Shown one piece after another: positions 39,899 through 48,502 of a stretch of 64,000 nt of DNA (its first letter is position 1; every line of letters starts with the position of its first letter). The stretch spans positions 124,001 to 188,000 of the forward strand of contig CAVSNH010000013.1 of NCBI GenBank assembly GCA_963729275.1, in the 5' to 3' direction. The stretch comes from CAVSNH01 sp963729275 (GTDB lineage: Bacteria > Actinomycetota > Acidimicrobiia > Acidimicrobiales > RAAP-2). The position numbers and the translations under genes were made by a program. Below the pieces are notes generated by a model. That model saw only the letters and a list, made by a program, of their open reading frames with translations, was not told the origin of the DNA and made no database searches.

Positions 39899-40029
39899 CA
39901 GTCCTCCTCGCTCTTCCCACTCTCTACGTCATCGCGCTGACGTCGTCGTGGCAAGACCACAAATACACCGTTGTTGGACAGCGCGTCGGTCCGGAATCGG
40001 TAGTGACGTCGATAACGATGACCCGGCGT

Positions 40030-41196
40030 TCACACCGCTTCGCGCAGGGCGGCGAACACATCCACCACCTGAGCGATCTCCTCTTCCGTGTGCCCGGCGC
40101 TTGGAGTGAACCGGATCCGAGCCGCCCCGACGGGAACCGATGGGTAACGAATACCTTGGGCGTAGATCCCTTGCTCCAATGCACGGTCGGCAAGTGCCAT
40201 GGCTCGCTGCCCATCGCCAACGATCGCCGGAACGATATGGGTGGAGCTGAGTCCTGTGTCGTAGCCGGCACCGTGAAGCCCGGTTCGGAGAAGGTCGGCG
40301 CGTTGGCGAAGTCGGTCGATTCGGTCGGGTTCACACTCGATGATTCGGAGCGCTTGGCAGGCAGCTCCCAGTGCCGGAGGGGCGACTGCACAGGTAAAGA
40401 TGAAGCTTCGAGCACTGTTGACAAGAAGGTCCTTGACCCTGGCGGAGCAACAAACAAATGCGCCGAAGCTACCGAGGGATTTGCCGAGGTTCCCTATCAA
40501 CAGGTCAACGCTGACTTCCTCCTTCTCAATCGTTCCACGACCCGTGGCACCCAATACCCCAACGCCGTGGGCGTCATCAACGACCACGATGGCCTCGTGC
40601 TCGCGGGCAATCGGAACGAGGTTGGCAAGCGGGGACACGTCGCCATCCATGCTGAACACCCCATCGAGCATGAGGATGCGCCGGCGGTAGCCGTTGCATG
40701 TCGCAAGCACGCGGGCGAGATCCTCGGGATCGCTGTGCCGAAAGACGCGGGTGTCGGCTCCGGAAAGCCGGCAGCCATCGATGATGCTGGCGTGGTTGAG
40801 CTGGTCCGAGATGACGACATCCGTCGACGTGGCCAATGTGGTCAGTACCCCCAGGTTGGCCATATAGCCCGACGAAAACACCAGGGCTGTCTCGAACCCA
40901 CAGAATCGCGCCAGGTTCTGCTCCAATGCCTCGTGCAGCGAGAGATTCCCGTTGATCAGGCGCGAGCCGCCTGCTGCCGTCCCATATGACTCTGCCGCGG
41001 AGGACGCGCCGGCAACGACATCAGGATGTCCTGCAAGGTCGAGGTAATTCGATGATGCCAGCATGAGACAGTCTCGACCGTTGACCTCCATCCTGGGTCC
41101 GGCTGTTCCCGTTACCTGCCGCAGCACGCGATGGAGCCCTCGCTCCTTCAAGACTTCGAGTTCGTCCCGGACCTGCTCGTCGAGGGTGGATGACAT
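40030..41196 (-). CDS. bioF: 8-amino-7-oxononanoate synthase
   Basis: The 388-residue PLP enzyme condenses pimeloyl-ACP/CoA with alanine in biotin synthesis. It has MLASSNYLDLAGHPDV, TAAGGSRLINGNLSLHEALE, SDQLNHASIIDGCRLS, VVVDDAHGVGVLG and the lysine region DLLIGNLGKSLGSFGAF. ATG 41196 matches the usual family length. ATG 41262, overlapping the bioA stop as ATGA, would add 22 residues and is the alternative if the genes are translationally coupled. G+C is clearly lower than in the flanking genes (about 57-60% in the lines counted), suggesting transfer together with bioA. Confidence 0.9.
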   Translation of the reverse strand: MSSTLDEQVRDELEVLKERGLHRVLRQVTGTAGPRMEVNGRDCLMLASSNYLDLAGHPDVVAGASSAAESYGTAAGGSRLINGNLSLHEALEQNLARFCGFETALVFSSGYMANLGVLTTLATSTDVVISDQLNHASIIDGCRLSGADTRVFRHSDPEDLARVLATCNGYRRRILMLDGVFSMDGDVSPLANLVPIAREHEAIVVVDDAHGVGVLGATGRGTIEKEEVSVDLLIGNLGKSLGSFGAFVCCSARVKDLLVNSARSFIFTCAVAPPALGAACQALRIIECEPDRIDRLRQRADLLRTGLHGAGYDTGLSSTHIVPAIVGDGQRAMALADRALEQGIYAQGIRYPSVPVGAARIRFTPSAGHTEEEIAQVVDVFAALREAV

Positions 41197-41258
41197 CTCC
41201 GCGTCGGTCCGGGAGCCAGGCTGTCGATGCCGCCGTAGTGGAAGTGATCCTCGGGAAG

Positions 41259-42551
41259 TCATGTCTCCTGCATCCGAGTTGCAATCGTGATCATTGCCGC
41301 ACAGATCGCGTGGAGATCGGCATCGCCCGTGATGTAGGGCGGCATCGTGTAGAGCAGCCGCCCGAACGGGCGCAGCCAAACACCGTGCTCCAGAAGGACG
41401 GCGTGGGCCAGTTCGGGCGGTACCGGCTTGGTCAGCTCGACCACCCCGATAGCTCCTAGGGCTCTGACGTCGGCGACTCCGGGAAGTCCACGTGCATTCT
41501 GGAGCTCTTCCCAAAGAACGCTGTGGATGTGGTCGACCGTCGATCGCCACGGTTGTGAGGTCAAGAGATCAATGCTGGCAACGGCGACCGCCGAGGCAAG
41601 GGGATTGCCCATGAAGGTGGGGCCGTGCAGCAAGGCCCCCGGAGGCGCTGCGCACACGCCCTGCGCAACCGCGTCAGTGCAGAGCGTTGCCGCCATCGAG
41701 ACGTAGCCGCCGGTCATCGCCTTGCCCAGGCAGAGAATGTCCGGGCATATTCCAGCATGGTCGACGGCAAACAAAGCCCCGCTCCGACCGAACCCGGTCG
41801 CAATCTCGTCCGCAATGAGCAGGACCTCGTAGGCATCACAAAGTGCTCGAAGGCGGGACACGTATTCCGGGTTGTAAAAGTGCATGCCCCCCGCACCTTG
41901 CACCACAGGTTCGATGATGACGGCAGCGATCTCGTCGGAATACGATTCCAGGCAAGCGTTGACGGAGTCCATATAGTGATCCTCGAAGGATTCGCCGAAG
42001 TTGGGCCCGGGACGCTCGGCGAAGATCTGTCGAGGAAGAACATCACCAAAGAGGTGGTGCATCCCCGTTTCCGGATCGCATACCGACATGGCGGCAAAGG
42101 TGTCACCGTGATATCCGCCGCGGACGGTTAGGAGTCGCTTCTTCATAGGCACACCGAGACCCATCCAGTACTGCAACGCCATCTTGATCGCGACCTCAAC
42201 GGCAACGGACCCCGAATCACAATAGAAGGCGTGTTCGATTCCCTCCGGCACGAGGGACAGGAGACGCTCGGTGAGCGTCACCGCCGAGGGATGGGTTAGC
42301 CCGCCGAACATGACATGGGCCATCCTCTGTGTTTGCTCGACGACGGCCTGATTCAAAATCGGATTGTTGTAGCCATGGATGGCCGCCCACCACGAGGACA
42401 TGCCGTCGATAAGGCGTTCGCCGTTTGCCAGCTCGAGCCGGACTCCCTCGGCGGCGACCACGGGAAGAATGGGCGACCTGTTGGGGACGGCCTCATAGGG
42501 ATGCCAGATATGTCGCGTGTCGATGGAGATCATCTCCTCCATCGACGTCAT
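41259..42551 (-). CDS. bioA: Adenosylmethionine-8-amino-7-oxononanoate aminotransferase
   Basis: The 430-residue class III aminotransferase makes 7,8-diaminopelargonate in biotin synthesis. Hallmarks are RHIWHPYEAVPN at the N-terminus, SSWWAAIHGYNNP, the BioA-specific FYCDSGSVAVEVAIKMALQY, GGYHGDTFAAMSVCDP, and the PLP lysine in CLGKAMTGGYVSMAATL. I chose the ATG at 42551; an internal ATG at the start of MISIDTRHIWHPY would fit the E. coli N-terminus about as well. It is followed by bioF. No bioB or bioD is in the window. Lower G+C than its neighbours. Confidence 0.92.
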   Translation of the reverse strand: MTSMEEMISIDTRHIWHPYEAVPNRSPILPVVAAEGVRLELANGERLIDGMSSWWAAIHGYNNPILNQAVVEQTQRMAHVMFGGLTHPSAVTLTERLLSLVPEGIEHAFYCDSGSVAVEVAIKMALQYWMGLGVPMKKRLLTVRGGYHGDTFAAMSVCDPETGMHHLFGDVLPRQIFAERPGPNFGESFEDHYMDSVNACLESYSDEIAAVIIEPVVQGAGGMHFYNPEYVSRLRALCDAYEVLLIADEIATGFGRSGALFAVDHAGICPDILCLGKAMTGGYVSMAATLCTDAVAQGVCAAPPGALLHGPTFMGNPLASAVAVASIDLLTSQPWRSTVDHIHSVLWEELQNARGLPGVADVRALGAIGVVELTKPVPPELAHAVLLEHGVWLRPFGRLLYTMPPYITGDADLHAICAAMITIATRMQET

Positions 42552-42624
42552 CAATCCCATTCTGCAGGAAGTCGCTGCCGACAAACCCAATGCCCCCATC
42601 TGACCTGGTTCAGACCGTTCTCGG

Positions 42625-44106
42625 TCAGCCGATGTAGCTCATCACGTGCTTGATGCGGGTGTAGTCCTCGAAACCGTAGACGGAGAGGTCCTTGCCGTAG
42701 CCCGATCGCTTGAAGCCGCCGTGGGGCATCTCGGCCACCAGCGGGATGTGGGTGTTGATCCACACGCACCCGAAGTCGAGTCCTTTGGCCATGCGCATGG
42801 CCCGCGAGTGGTCGCGGGTCCACACGCTGGAGGCAAGCCCGTACTTCACCCCGTTGGCCCAGGCCAGGGCCTCCTCCTCGTCGGAGAAGTGCTGGACGGT
42901 GATGGCCGGGCCGAAGAGCTCTTCTTGGATCATCTCGTCGCCCTGCTCGAGCCCGGTGATGACCGTGGGGGCAAAGAGGTAGCCGCGGTCACCGACCTGG
43001 GTGCCGCCGGTCACGACCTCGGCATGGGAAGGCTTGCGCTCGAGGAAGCCGTTCAGCCGTTCGAGCTGGTTGGCGTTGTTGAGGGGCCCGAAGTCGGCGT
43101 CGGGGACGTCGAGACCTCCCACCGTCTGGGACTGGGCCTGCTCGACGAGAGCAGTGACGAACTGGTCGTGGACCTTGGGGCCGGCCAGCACCCGGGTGGC
43201 AGCCGTGCAGTCCTGGCCGGCGTTGAAGTAGCCGGCCACAGCGATGCCCTCGGCCGCTGCGGCCACGTCGGCGTCGTCGAAGACGATGACCGGCGCTTTG
43301 CCACCCAGCTCGAGATGCACCCGCTTGACGTCGGCCGACGCCGATCTCGCCACTTCCATGCCCGCCCGTACGCTGCCCGTCACCGACACCATGGCCGGTG
43401 TCGGGTGCTCGACCAGCAGTCGCCCGGTGTCGCGGTCACCACAGATCACGTTGAAGACGCCGTCGGGCAAGTGCTCGGCCATGATCTCGGCCATGAGCAA
43501 GGCGGAGACAGGCGTGGTGTCGGACGGCTTCAGCACCATGGTGTTGCCGGCCGCCAGGGCAGGGGCCCATTTCCACGTGGCCATCATCATCGGGTAGTTC
43601 CAGGGGGTCACCGCCGCGCACACACCGATAGGCTCACGGCGGACATAGGAAGTGTGGTCGGCCATGTACTCGCCGGCCGACCGACCCTCGAGTAGGCGCG
43701 CCGCCCCGGAGAAGAACCGGATCTGGTCGATCATCGGCGGGATCTCCTCGGACCGGGTGAGGGCCACGGGTTTGCCGGTGTTGCGACATTCGGCATCGAC
43801 GAGGTCGTCTGCCCGCGCGTCGAGGGCATCAGCAATGCGAATGAGGGCAAGGCTGCGCTCGGACGGCGTGGCGTCCCGCCACCCGGGGAAGGCGGCCGCG
43901 GCCGCGGCCATGGCCGCGTCGACATCCTTCGGCCCCGACACTGGGGCCTCGAGGTACGCCTCCCCTGTGCTCGGGTCGACGATCGGGGCAGTCGTCCCAT
44001 CGGTGGCCTCGACCGATCGCCCGCCGACGAAATTGGCCAGCCGCAGGTGCCCACCGCTGCCGGTGCTGCCGCCGCTGCCGGGCTGCTGCGTGTCGTGGCT
44101 GCTCAC
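42625..44106 (-). CDS. Aldehyde dehydrogenase, gamma-aminobutyraldehyde dehydrogenase-like
   Basis: The 493-residue NAD-dependent aldehyde dehydrogenase has AAVTPWNYPMMMATWKWAPA, SVTGSVRAGMEVAR, the general base Glu in HLELGGKAPVIVFDDAD and the nucleophile Cys in YFNAGQDCTAATR. The FNAGQDCTA segment and overall pattern are typical of 4-aminobutyraldehyde or betaine-type dehydrogenases. The GTG at 44106 has GGGGAGGGAGA upstream. It is divergent from the Lrp regulator, aminotransferase and amine oxidase genes, so a role in putrescine or similar amine breakdown is likely (inference). Confidence 0.87.
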   Translation of the reverse strand: MSSHDTQQPGSGGSTGSGGHLRLANFVGGRSVEATDGTTAPIVDPSTGEAYLEAPVSGPKDVDAAMAAAAAAFPGWRDATPSERSLALIRIADALDARADDLVDAECRNTGKPVALTRSEEIPPMIDQIRFFSGAARLLEGRSAGEYMADHTSYVRREPIGVCAAVTPWNYPMMMATWKWAPALAAGNTMVLKPSDTTPVSALLMAEIMAEHLPDGVFNVICGDRDTGRLLVEHPTPAMVSVTGSVRAGMEVARSASADVKRVHLELGGKAPVIVFDDADVAAAAEGIAVAGYFNAGQDCTAATRVLAGPKVHDQFVTALVEQAQSQTVGGLDVPDADFGPLNNANQLERLNGFLERKPSHAEVVTGGTQVGDRGYLFAPTVITGLEQGDEMIQEELFGPAITVQHFSDEEEALAWANGVKYGLASSVWTRDHSRAMRMAKGLDFGCVWINTHIPLVAEMPHGGFKRSGYGKDLSVYGFEDYTRIKHVMSYIG

Positions 44107-44190
44107 GTCTCCCTCCCCTGCCGTCGACCGCGACGGAAACTTGGACGGATGGTGCTGACAAGTGATTTCCTGTCCGGCCGACGCCAGGAC

Positions 44191-44206
44191 TACGAATTCG
44201 TTCGTA
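44191..44206. promoter_or_regulatory. 16-bp palindrome in the divergent ALDH/Lrp promoter region
   Basis: TACGAATTCGTTCGTA is an inverted repeat (TACGAA-TTCG-TTCGTA) in the 140-base gap between the aldehyde dehydrogenase and the Lrp-type regulator. Its position fits an operator for the adjacent regulator. A TATAAC hexamer at 44233-44238, just before the regulator ATG, could be a -10. Confidence 0.5.
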
Positions 44207-44246
44207 TTTCTACCGCAAAACCGTTGCAAATGCTATAACGATCGGT

Positions 44247-44759
44247 ATGGTCGAGGAAGCGACGCCCCTCCCCACCCGCGTGGCGACGTCACCCGGCCGC
44301 GGCTCCCCGGGCGGGGTGCTCGACGGGGTCAGCAAGGCCATCGTCGAGGAGCTCCAGCAGGACGGCCGTCGCACTTACGGGGCCATTGCCGAAGCCGTCG
44401 GGTTGTCCGAAGCCGCCGTGCGACAGCGCGTCCAGAAATTCCGCGAGTCGGGGGTCATGCAGATCGTGGCCGTGACCGACCCACTGCAGGTCGGGTTCCG
44501 CAGCCAGGCCATGGTCGGCATCCGGGCCGATGGTGACTGCCGCGAGGTGGCCGAGCGGCTGTCGGCCATCGACGACATCGACTACGTCGTGCTGTGCACT
44601 GGGTCCTTCGACATCCTCGTGGAGCTGGTGTGCGAGGACGAGGACGCCATGCTCGAGTTGATCAACGGCGTGATCCGACAGGTGCCGGGCGTCCGGGACA
44701 CCGAAGTCTTCTTCTATCTCAAGCTGGCCAAGCAGACCTACACCTGGGGGACCCGATGA
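44247..44759 (+). CDS. Lrp/AsnC family transcriptional regulator
   Basis: The 170-residue regulator has an N-terminal helix-turn-helix (about residues 28-70; RTYGAIAEAVGLSEAAVRQR) and a C-terminal RAM ligand-binding domain with VVLCTGSFDILVELVCED. Such proteins usually sense an amino acid or related amine and control neighbouring genes. Its stop overlaps the aminotransferase start (ATGA), so it is co-expressed with its probable targets. A 25-residue N-terminal extension precedes the DNA-binding domain. Confidence 0.92.
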   Translation: MVEEATPLPTRVATSPGRGSPGGVLDGVSKAIVEELQQDGRRTYGAIAEAVGLSEAAVRQRVQKFRESGVMQIVAVTDPLQVGFRSQAMVGIRADGDCREVAERLSAIDDIDYVVLCTGSFDILVELVCEDEDAMLELINGVIRQVPGVRDTEVFFYLKLAKQTYTWGTR

Positions 44760-46162
44760 GCGATCCATCCGACGCCACGACCGCCGGCAATCACGGAGTC
44801 GGTGACATCGAGGCGATGCAGGCCAGCGCCCACCGGCATCTGTGGATGCACTTCACTCGACTCTCCGCCGATCCGCACCACGAGATCCCGACCATCGTGC
44901 GGGGCGAAGGGGTCTGGGTCTACGACCAGCACGGCAAGCGCTACCTCGACGGGCTGTCGGGCTTGTTCACCAGCCAGGTCGGACACGGGCGGACCGAGCT
45001 GGCGGAGGCGGCGGCCCGCCAGGCCGAGCGGTTGGCTTACTTTCCCATCTGGAGCTACGCCCACCCGATGGCCGTCGAGCTGGCCGACCGCCTGTCCGAG
45101 CTCACGCCGGGGGATTGCAACCGCATCTTCTTCACCTCCGGCGGGTCGGAAGCGGTCGAATCCGCCTGGAAGCTCGCCCGGCAGTACTTCAAGGTGACCG
45201 GGCAGCCGTCGCGCACCAAGGTCATCAGCCGGAACATCGCTTACCACGGCGCCACCATGGGTGCCCTGTCGGTGACCGGTCTGGCCGACATCAAGACGCC
45301 GTTCGAGCCGCTCGTGCCCGGGGCGGTCCACGTGCCCAACACCAACTTCTACCGGGCCCCGTACTTCGCCGACGATCTCGAGGCTTTCGGGCGCTGGGCG
45401 GCGGACACCATCGAGCAAGCCATCCTCATCGAGGGACCCGACACGGTCGCCGCCGTGTTCCTCGAGCCGGTGCAGAACGCGGGTGGCTGCTTCCCGCCGC
45501 CGCCGGGCTACTTCGCCCGCGTCCGCGAGATCTGCGATCGCCACGGCGTGCTTCTCGTCTCCGACGAGGTCATCTGCGCCTTCGGGCGTCTCGGACACTG
45601 GTTCGGTGCCGACCGCTACGACTACCGGCCGGACATGATCACGATGGCCAAGGGTCTGACCAGTGGTTACTCGCCCCTCGGGGCGCTGGCGGTGAGCGAC
45701 CGGCTCATCGAGCCCTTCCTCCACGGTGAGACCTTCCTCCACGGCGTGACCTTCGCCGGACACCCCGTCTCGGCCGCCGTCGCCCTGGCCAACATCGAGG
45801 TCTTCGAGAAAGAAGGCCTCCTCGAGAACGTCCGGGCCCACGAGGACGAGTTCCGGGCGTCCCTCGAGACGCTCTCCGACCTCCCCATCGTCGGTGACGT
45901 CCGGGGAGCCGGCTATTTCTACGGAATCGAACTGGTGAAGGACCGGGACACGCGCCAGACCTTCGACGATGACGAGTCCGAGCGGCTCCTGCGGGGCTTC
46001 CTGTCGGGCGCCCTCTACGAAGCCGGCCTGATCTGCCGAGCCGACGACCGCGGTGACCCGGTCGTGCAACTGGCGCCGCCGCTCATCTGTGGCCCGGAGG
46101 AGTTCGAGTACATGACATCCGTCTTGCGGCGCGTGCTCTCCGAGGCGTGGAAGCAGATCTGA
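44756..46162 (+). CDS. Class III omega-aminotransferase
   Basis: The 468-residue PLP enzyme has LWMHFTRLSADPHHEIPTIV near the N-terminus, FFTSGGSEAVESAWKLARQY, NIAYHGATMGALSVTG, the Asp of VSDEVICAFGRLG and the PLP lysine in MITMAKGLTSGYSPLGAL. This pattern is of the pyruvate-dependent amine/putrescine and beta-alanine aminotransferase group. Together with the divergent aldehyde dehydrogenase it could turn a diamine into an aminoaldehyde and then an amino acid. Start and stop overlap both neighbours (4 and 16 bases). Confidence 0.9.
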   Translation: MSDPSDATTAGNHGVGDIEAMQASAHRHLWMHFTRLSADPHHEIPTIVRGEGVWVYDQHGKRYLDGLSGLFTSQVGHGRTELAEAAARQAERLAYFPIWSYAHPMAVELADRLSELTPGDCNRIFFTSGGSEAVESAWKLARQYFKVTGQPSRTKVISRNIAYHGATMGALSVTGLADIKTPFEPLVPGAVHVPNTNFYRAPYFADDLEAFGRWAADTIEQAILIEGPDTVAAVFLEPVQNAGGCFPPPPGYFARVREICDRHGVLLVSDEVICAFGRLGHWFGADRYDYRPDMITMAKGLTSGYSPLGALAVSDRLIEPFLHGETFLHGVTFAGHPVSAAVALANIEVFEKEGLLENVRAHEDEFRASLETLSDLPIVGDVRGAGYFYGIELVKDRDTRQTFDDDESERLLRGFLSGALYEAGLICRADDRGDPVVQLAPPLICGPEEFEYMTSVLRRVLSEAWKQI

Positions 46163-47550
46163 GCGCGGCACCGGCCGACGATCATCGACGACTTTCACTG
46201 TGGTGGGACGGGCTCGAGACCCCGCTCTCCCGGCGACCTGCGCTCTCCGGTAATGCCGATGTCGATGTGGCCATCATCGGAGGCGGCTTCACCGGGCTGT
46301 GGACCGCCTACTACCTGACCCAGAGCTCTCCGGATATCCGAGTCGCCGTCGTCGAGCGCGAGATGGTCGGCTTCGGCGCCTCGGGCCGAAACGGCGGCTG
46401 GTGCTCGGCCCTGTTCGCCGCCTCGGCCGACCGGCTCGACCGGATGTGCGGCGCCGGCACGGGAACGAGGATGTACCGGGCCATGGTGGCGACGGTCGAT
46501 GAGGTCGAGCGTGTCACCGCGGCCGAGTCCATCAACTGTGGATTCGGCCGGGGCGGGACGGTGACCCTGGCCCGGACGCCGACGCAGTGGCAGCGGGCTC
46601 GAGACATGGTGGCCGGCGCCCGTTCACGCGGGCTCGACGACAGCGACCTCCGGTTGCTCAGTGCCGCCGAGACCTCCGAGATGGCGCAGGCCACCAGCGT
46701 GATCGGTGGTGTCTTCACCCCGCACTGTGCCGCACTCGACCCCGTCCGCCTGGTGCAGGGGCTGGCCGAGGTGGTCGAGGGCCGTGGGGTGACCATCTAC
46801 GAAGGGACCACAGCCACGGCCATCCGGCCCGGCGCACTCGAGACCGACCGGGGGACGGTGACGGCGACCAACGTCATCCGGGCCACAGAGGGATACACCG
46901 CCGGCCTTCCCGGTTGTGAGCGCACGGTCGCTCCGGTCTACTCATTGATGATTGCCACCGAGCCGCTCGACGCGTCGCGGTGGGAGGAGATCGGCCTTAC
47001 CGACCGACCGACGTTCAACGACTTTCGGCACCTCATCATCTACGGGCAGCGGACAGAAGACGGTCGATTGGCCTTCGGGGGGCGGGGTGCCCCCTACCAC
47101 TACGGCTCGGCCATCCGTCCCGCATTCGACCGCGACCCGGCCGTCCACGACGCCATCCACCGCAGCCTGGTCGAGCTGTTCCCGTCGTTGGCCAGGGTGG
47201 CCATCACCCACCGCTGGGGCGGGCCCATCGGCATCCACCGCGACTGGTTCCCCTCGGTCGGCCTTGACCGAGCCACCGGGCTCGGGTGGGCCAGCGGCTA
47301 CGTGGGTGACGGGGTGGCCACCACTAACCTCGCCGGCCGCACCCTGCGCGACCTGATCCTCGGGCAGCCGTCCGAGGAACGCGATCTCGCCTGGGTCGGG
47401 CACCGGTCGAGGCCATGGGAGCCGGAACCACTGCGCTACCTCGGGATCAACGCCGGCCTCCACCTCGGTGCCAGCGCCGACCGATCCGAGGAGCGGACCG
47501 GACAACTGTCATGGCGCTCGCGGCTGATCACCCGACTAACCGGCGGCTGA
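46147..47550 (+). CDS. FAD-dependent amine oxidoreductase (DAO family, PuuB-like)
   Basis: The 467-residue flavoprotein has the dinucleotide motif VAIIGGGFTGLWTAYYL, EREMVGFGASGRNGGWCSAL typical of DAO-type amine oxidases such as gamma-glutamylputrescine oxidase, and a C-terminal FAD-contacting GLGWASGYVGDGVATTNLAG. The GTG start overlaps the aminotransferase end by 16 bases. No gamma-glutamylputrescine synthetase or hydrolase gene is nearby, so the substrate may be a free amine or amino acid rather than a glutamylated one. Confidence 0.87.
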   Translation: MEADLSAAPADDHRRLSLWWDGLETPLSRRPALSGNADVDVAIIGGGFTGLWTAYYLTQSSPDIRVAVVEREMVGFGASGRNGGWCSALFAASADRLDRMCGAGTGTRMYRAMVATVDEVERVTAAESINCGFGRGGTVTLARTPTQWQRARDMVAGARSRGLDDSDLRLLSAAETSEMAQATSVIGGVFTPHCAALDPVRLVQGLAEVVEGRGVTIYEGTTATAIRPGALETDRGTVTATNVIRATEGYTAGLPGCERTVAPVYSLMIATEPLDASRWEEIGLTDRPTFNDFRHLIIYGQRTEDGRLAFGGRGAPYHYGSAIRPAFDRDPAVHDAIHRSLVELFPSLARVAITHRWGGPIGIHRDWFPSVGLDRATGLGWASGYVGDGVATTNLAGRTLRDLILGQPSEERDLAWVGHRSRPWEPEPLRYLGINAGLHLGASADRSEERTGQLSWRSRLITRLTGG

Positions 47551-47578
47551 TCGGCGTTCACTGCGCAGCAGAACGTCC

Positions 47579-48442
47579 TCAGTCGTCGCCGGGGTGGAGG
47601 ATCTCCGGATGGATGGCGCCTTGGGCGGCCAATGAACTGCTCCGGCCACCGCCGGGTCCGCGCAGCACGTAGGCCACGGCTACGGCCAGGACCATGCCGG
47701 CGGCCGGACCGACGAGGTAGACCCACCAATCGGTGAAGTCCACGGACACGATGTCCGGTCCGAGCGTGCGAACGGGGTTCATCGACGCCCCGCTCAGCGG
47801 TGCCGCCCACAACGCGGCCACGGCTATATACGACCCGACGGCGAGGGCCCCGAACAGGCCGACCTGTTGAGCACCGGAGGCGGTGCCCAGGATCACGCTC
47901 ACCAATCCCAGGGTCAGCAACGCCTCGACGACGATGGCGTCACCGGCAGTGTGACCGAACGAGGGATAGGTGGAACCAGCGCGTGCCGAGATGCCGACGA
48001 CGACCTGCAGCAGGCCGGCGGCGGCCACGGCGCCGAGGACCTGGGCCATGATGTAACCGGGGATGCGCCGGCCCGGGAAGTCACCGCGCAGCCAGAATGC
48101 GACGCTGACCACCGGGTTGAGATGGGCTCCGGAGGTCTTTCCCATGAACAGGATGATGGAGAGCACCACCATCCCGGGGACAGCCTCTGCCACTGTCCGG
48201 CTCACCGAGCCCGGCACGGCGTGGGCCACCATAGGGGCGCCGGCCGCGACCACCACGAGAAGGAAGGTGCCGAAGAACTCGGCGAACTGCCGGCGCCACT
48301 CCTGTGACGGGTCGTTGAAGTCACGGAAGATGGCGAGCAGTCGTTGCTCGGCCGTGAGAAGCGGGAACTGTGGTCCAACCGTTCCGGCCAGCGTCCGCGG
48401 CCCGACGAACTCAGGGCTGCCCATCTCCGGCGCGTGGGTCAC
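47579..48442 (-). CDS. MIP-family channel (aquaporin-like) with NPV boxes
   Basis: The 287-residue channel has six transmembrane segments and the two half-helix loops of the MIP family. Loop B reads SGAHLNPVV and loop E SGASMNPVRTLGPD, so both classical NPA boxes are NPV. The start of the channel domain is EFFGTFLLVVVAAGAP; about 50 cytoplasmic residues precede it. It probably conducts water or a small neutral solute; altered boxes make the specificity uncertain. It is convergent with the amine oxidase gene; an in-frame ATG at 48424 is an alternative start. Confidence 0.87.
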   Translation of the reverse strand: MTHAPEMGSPEFVGPRTLAGTVGPQFPLLTAEQRLLAIFRDFNDPSQEWRRQFAEFFGTFLLVVVAAGAPMVAHAVPGSVSRTVAEAVPGMVVLSIILFMGKTSGAHLNPVVSVAFWLRGDFPGRRIPGYIMAQVLGAVAAAGLLQVVVGISARAGSTYPSFGHTAGDAIVVEALLTLGLVSVILGTASGAQQVGLFGALAVGSYIAVAALWAAPLSGASMNPVRTLGPDIVSVDFTDWWVYLVGPAAGMVLAVAVAYVLRGPGGGRSSSLAAQGAIHPEILHPGDD

Positions 48443-48502
48443 CGCCGCCTCACGCGGTCACGTTAGCAACGGGGCCGCCGGTGCGGCCGTCTCGCGCCCT
48501 TC

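Noticed and set aside
42600..42630. GACCG-AGAA-CGGTC hairpin before bioA as a biotin-regulator operator
   Set aside because: It overlaps the end of the aldehyde dehydrogenase gene and does not clearly match a known biotin operator; it may simply be a weak terminator-like hairpin.
44738..46198. 486-codon minus-strand frame opposite the class III aminotransferase
   Set aside because: The plus strand encodes a full aminotransferase with all motifs; the minus frame has no family resemblance and arises from high-GC codon bias.
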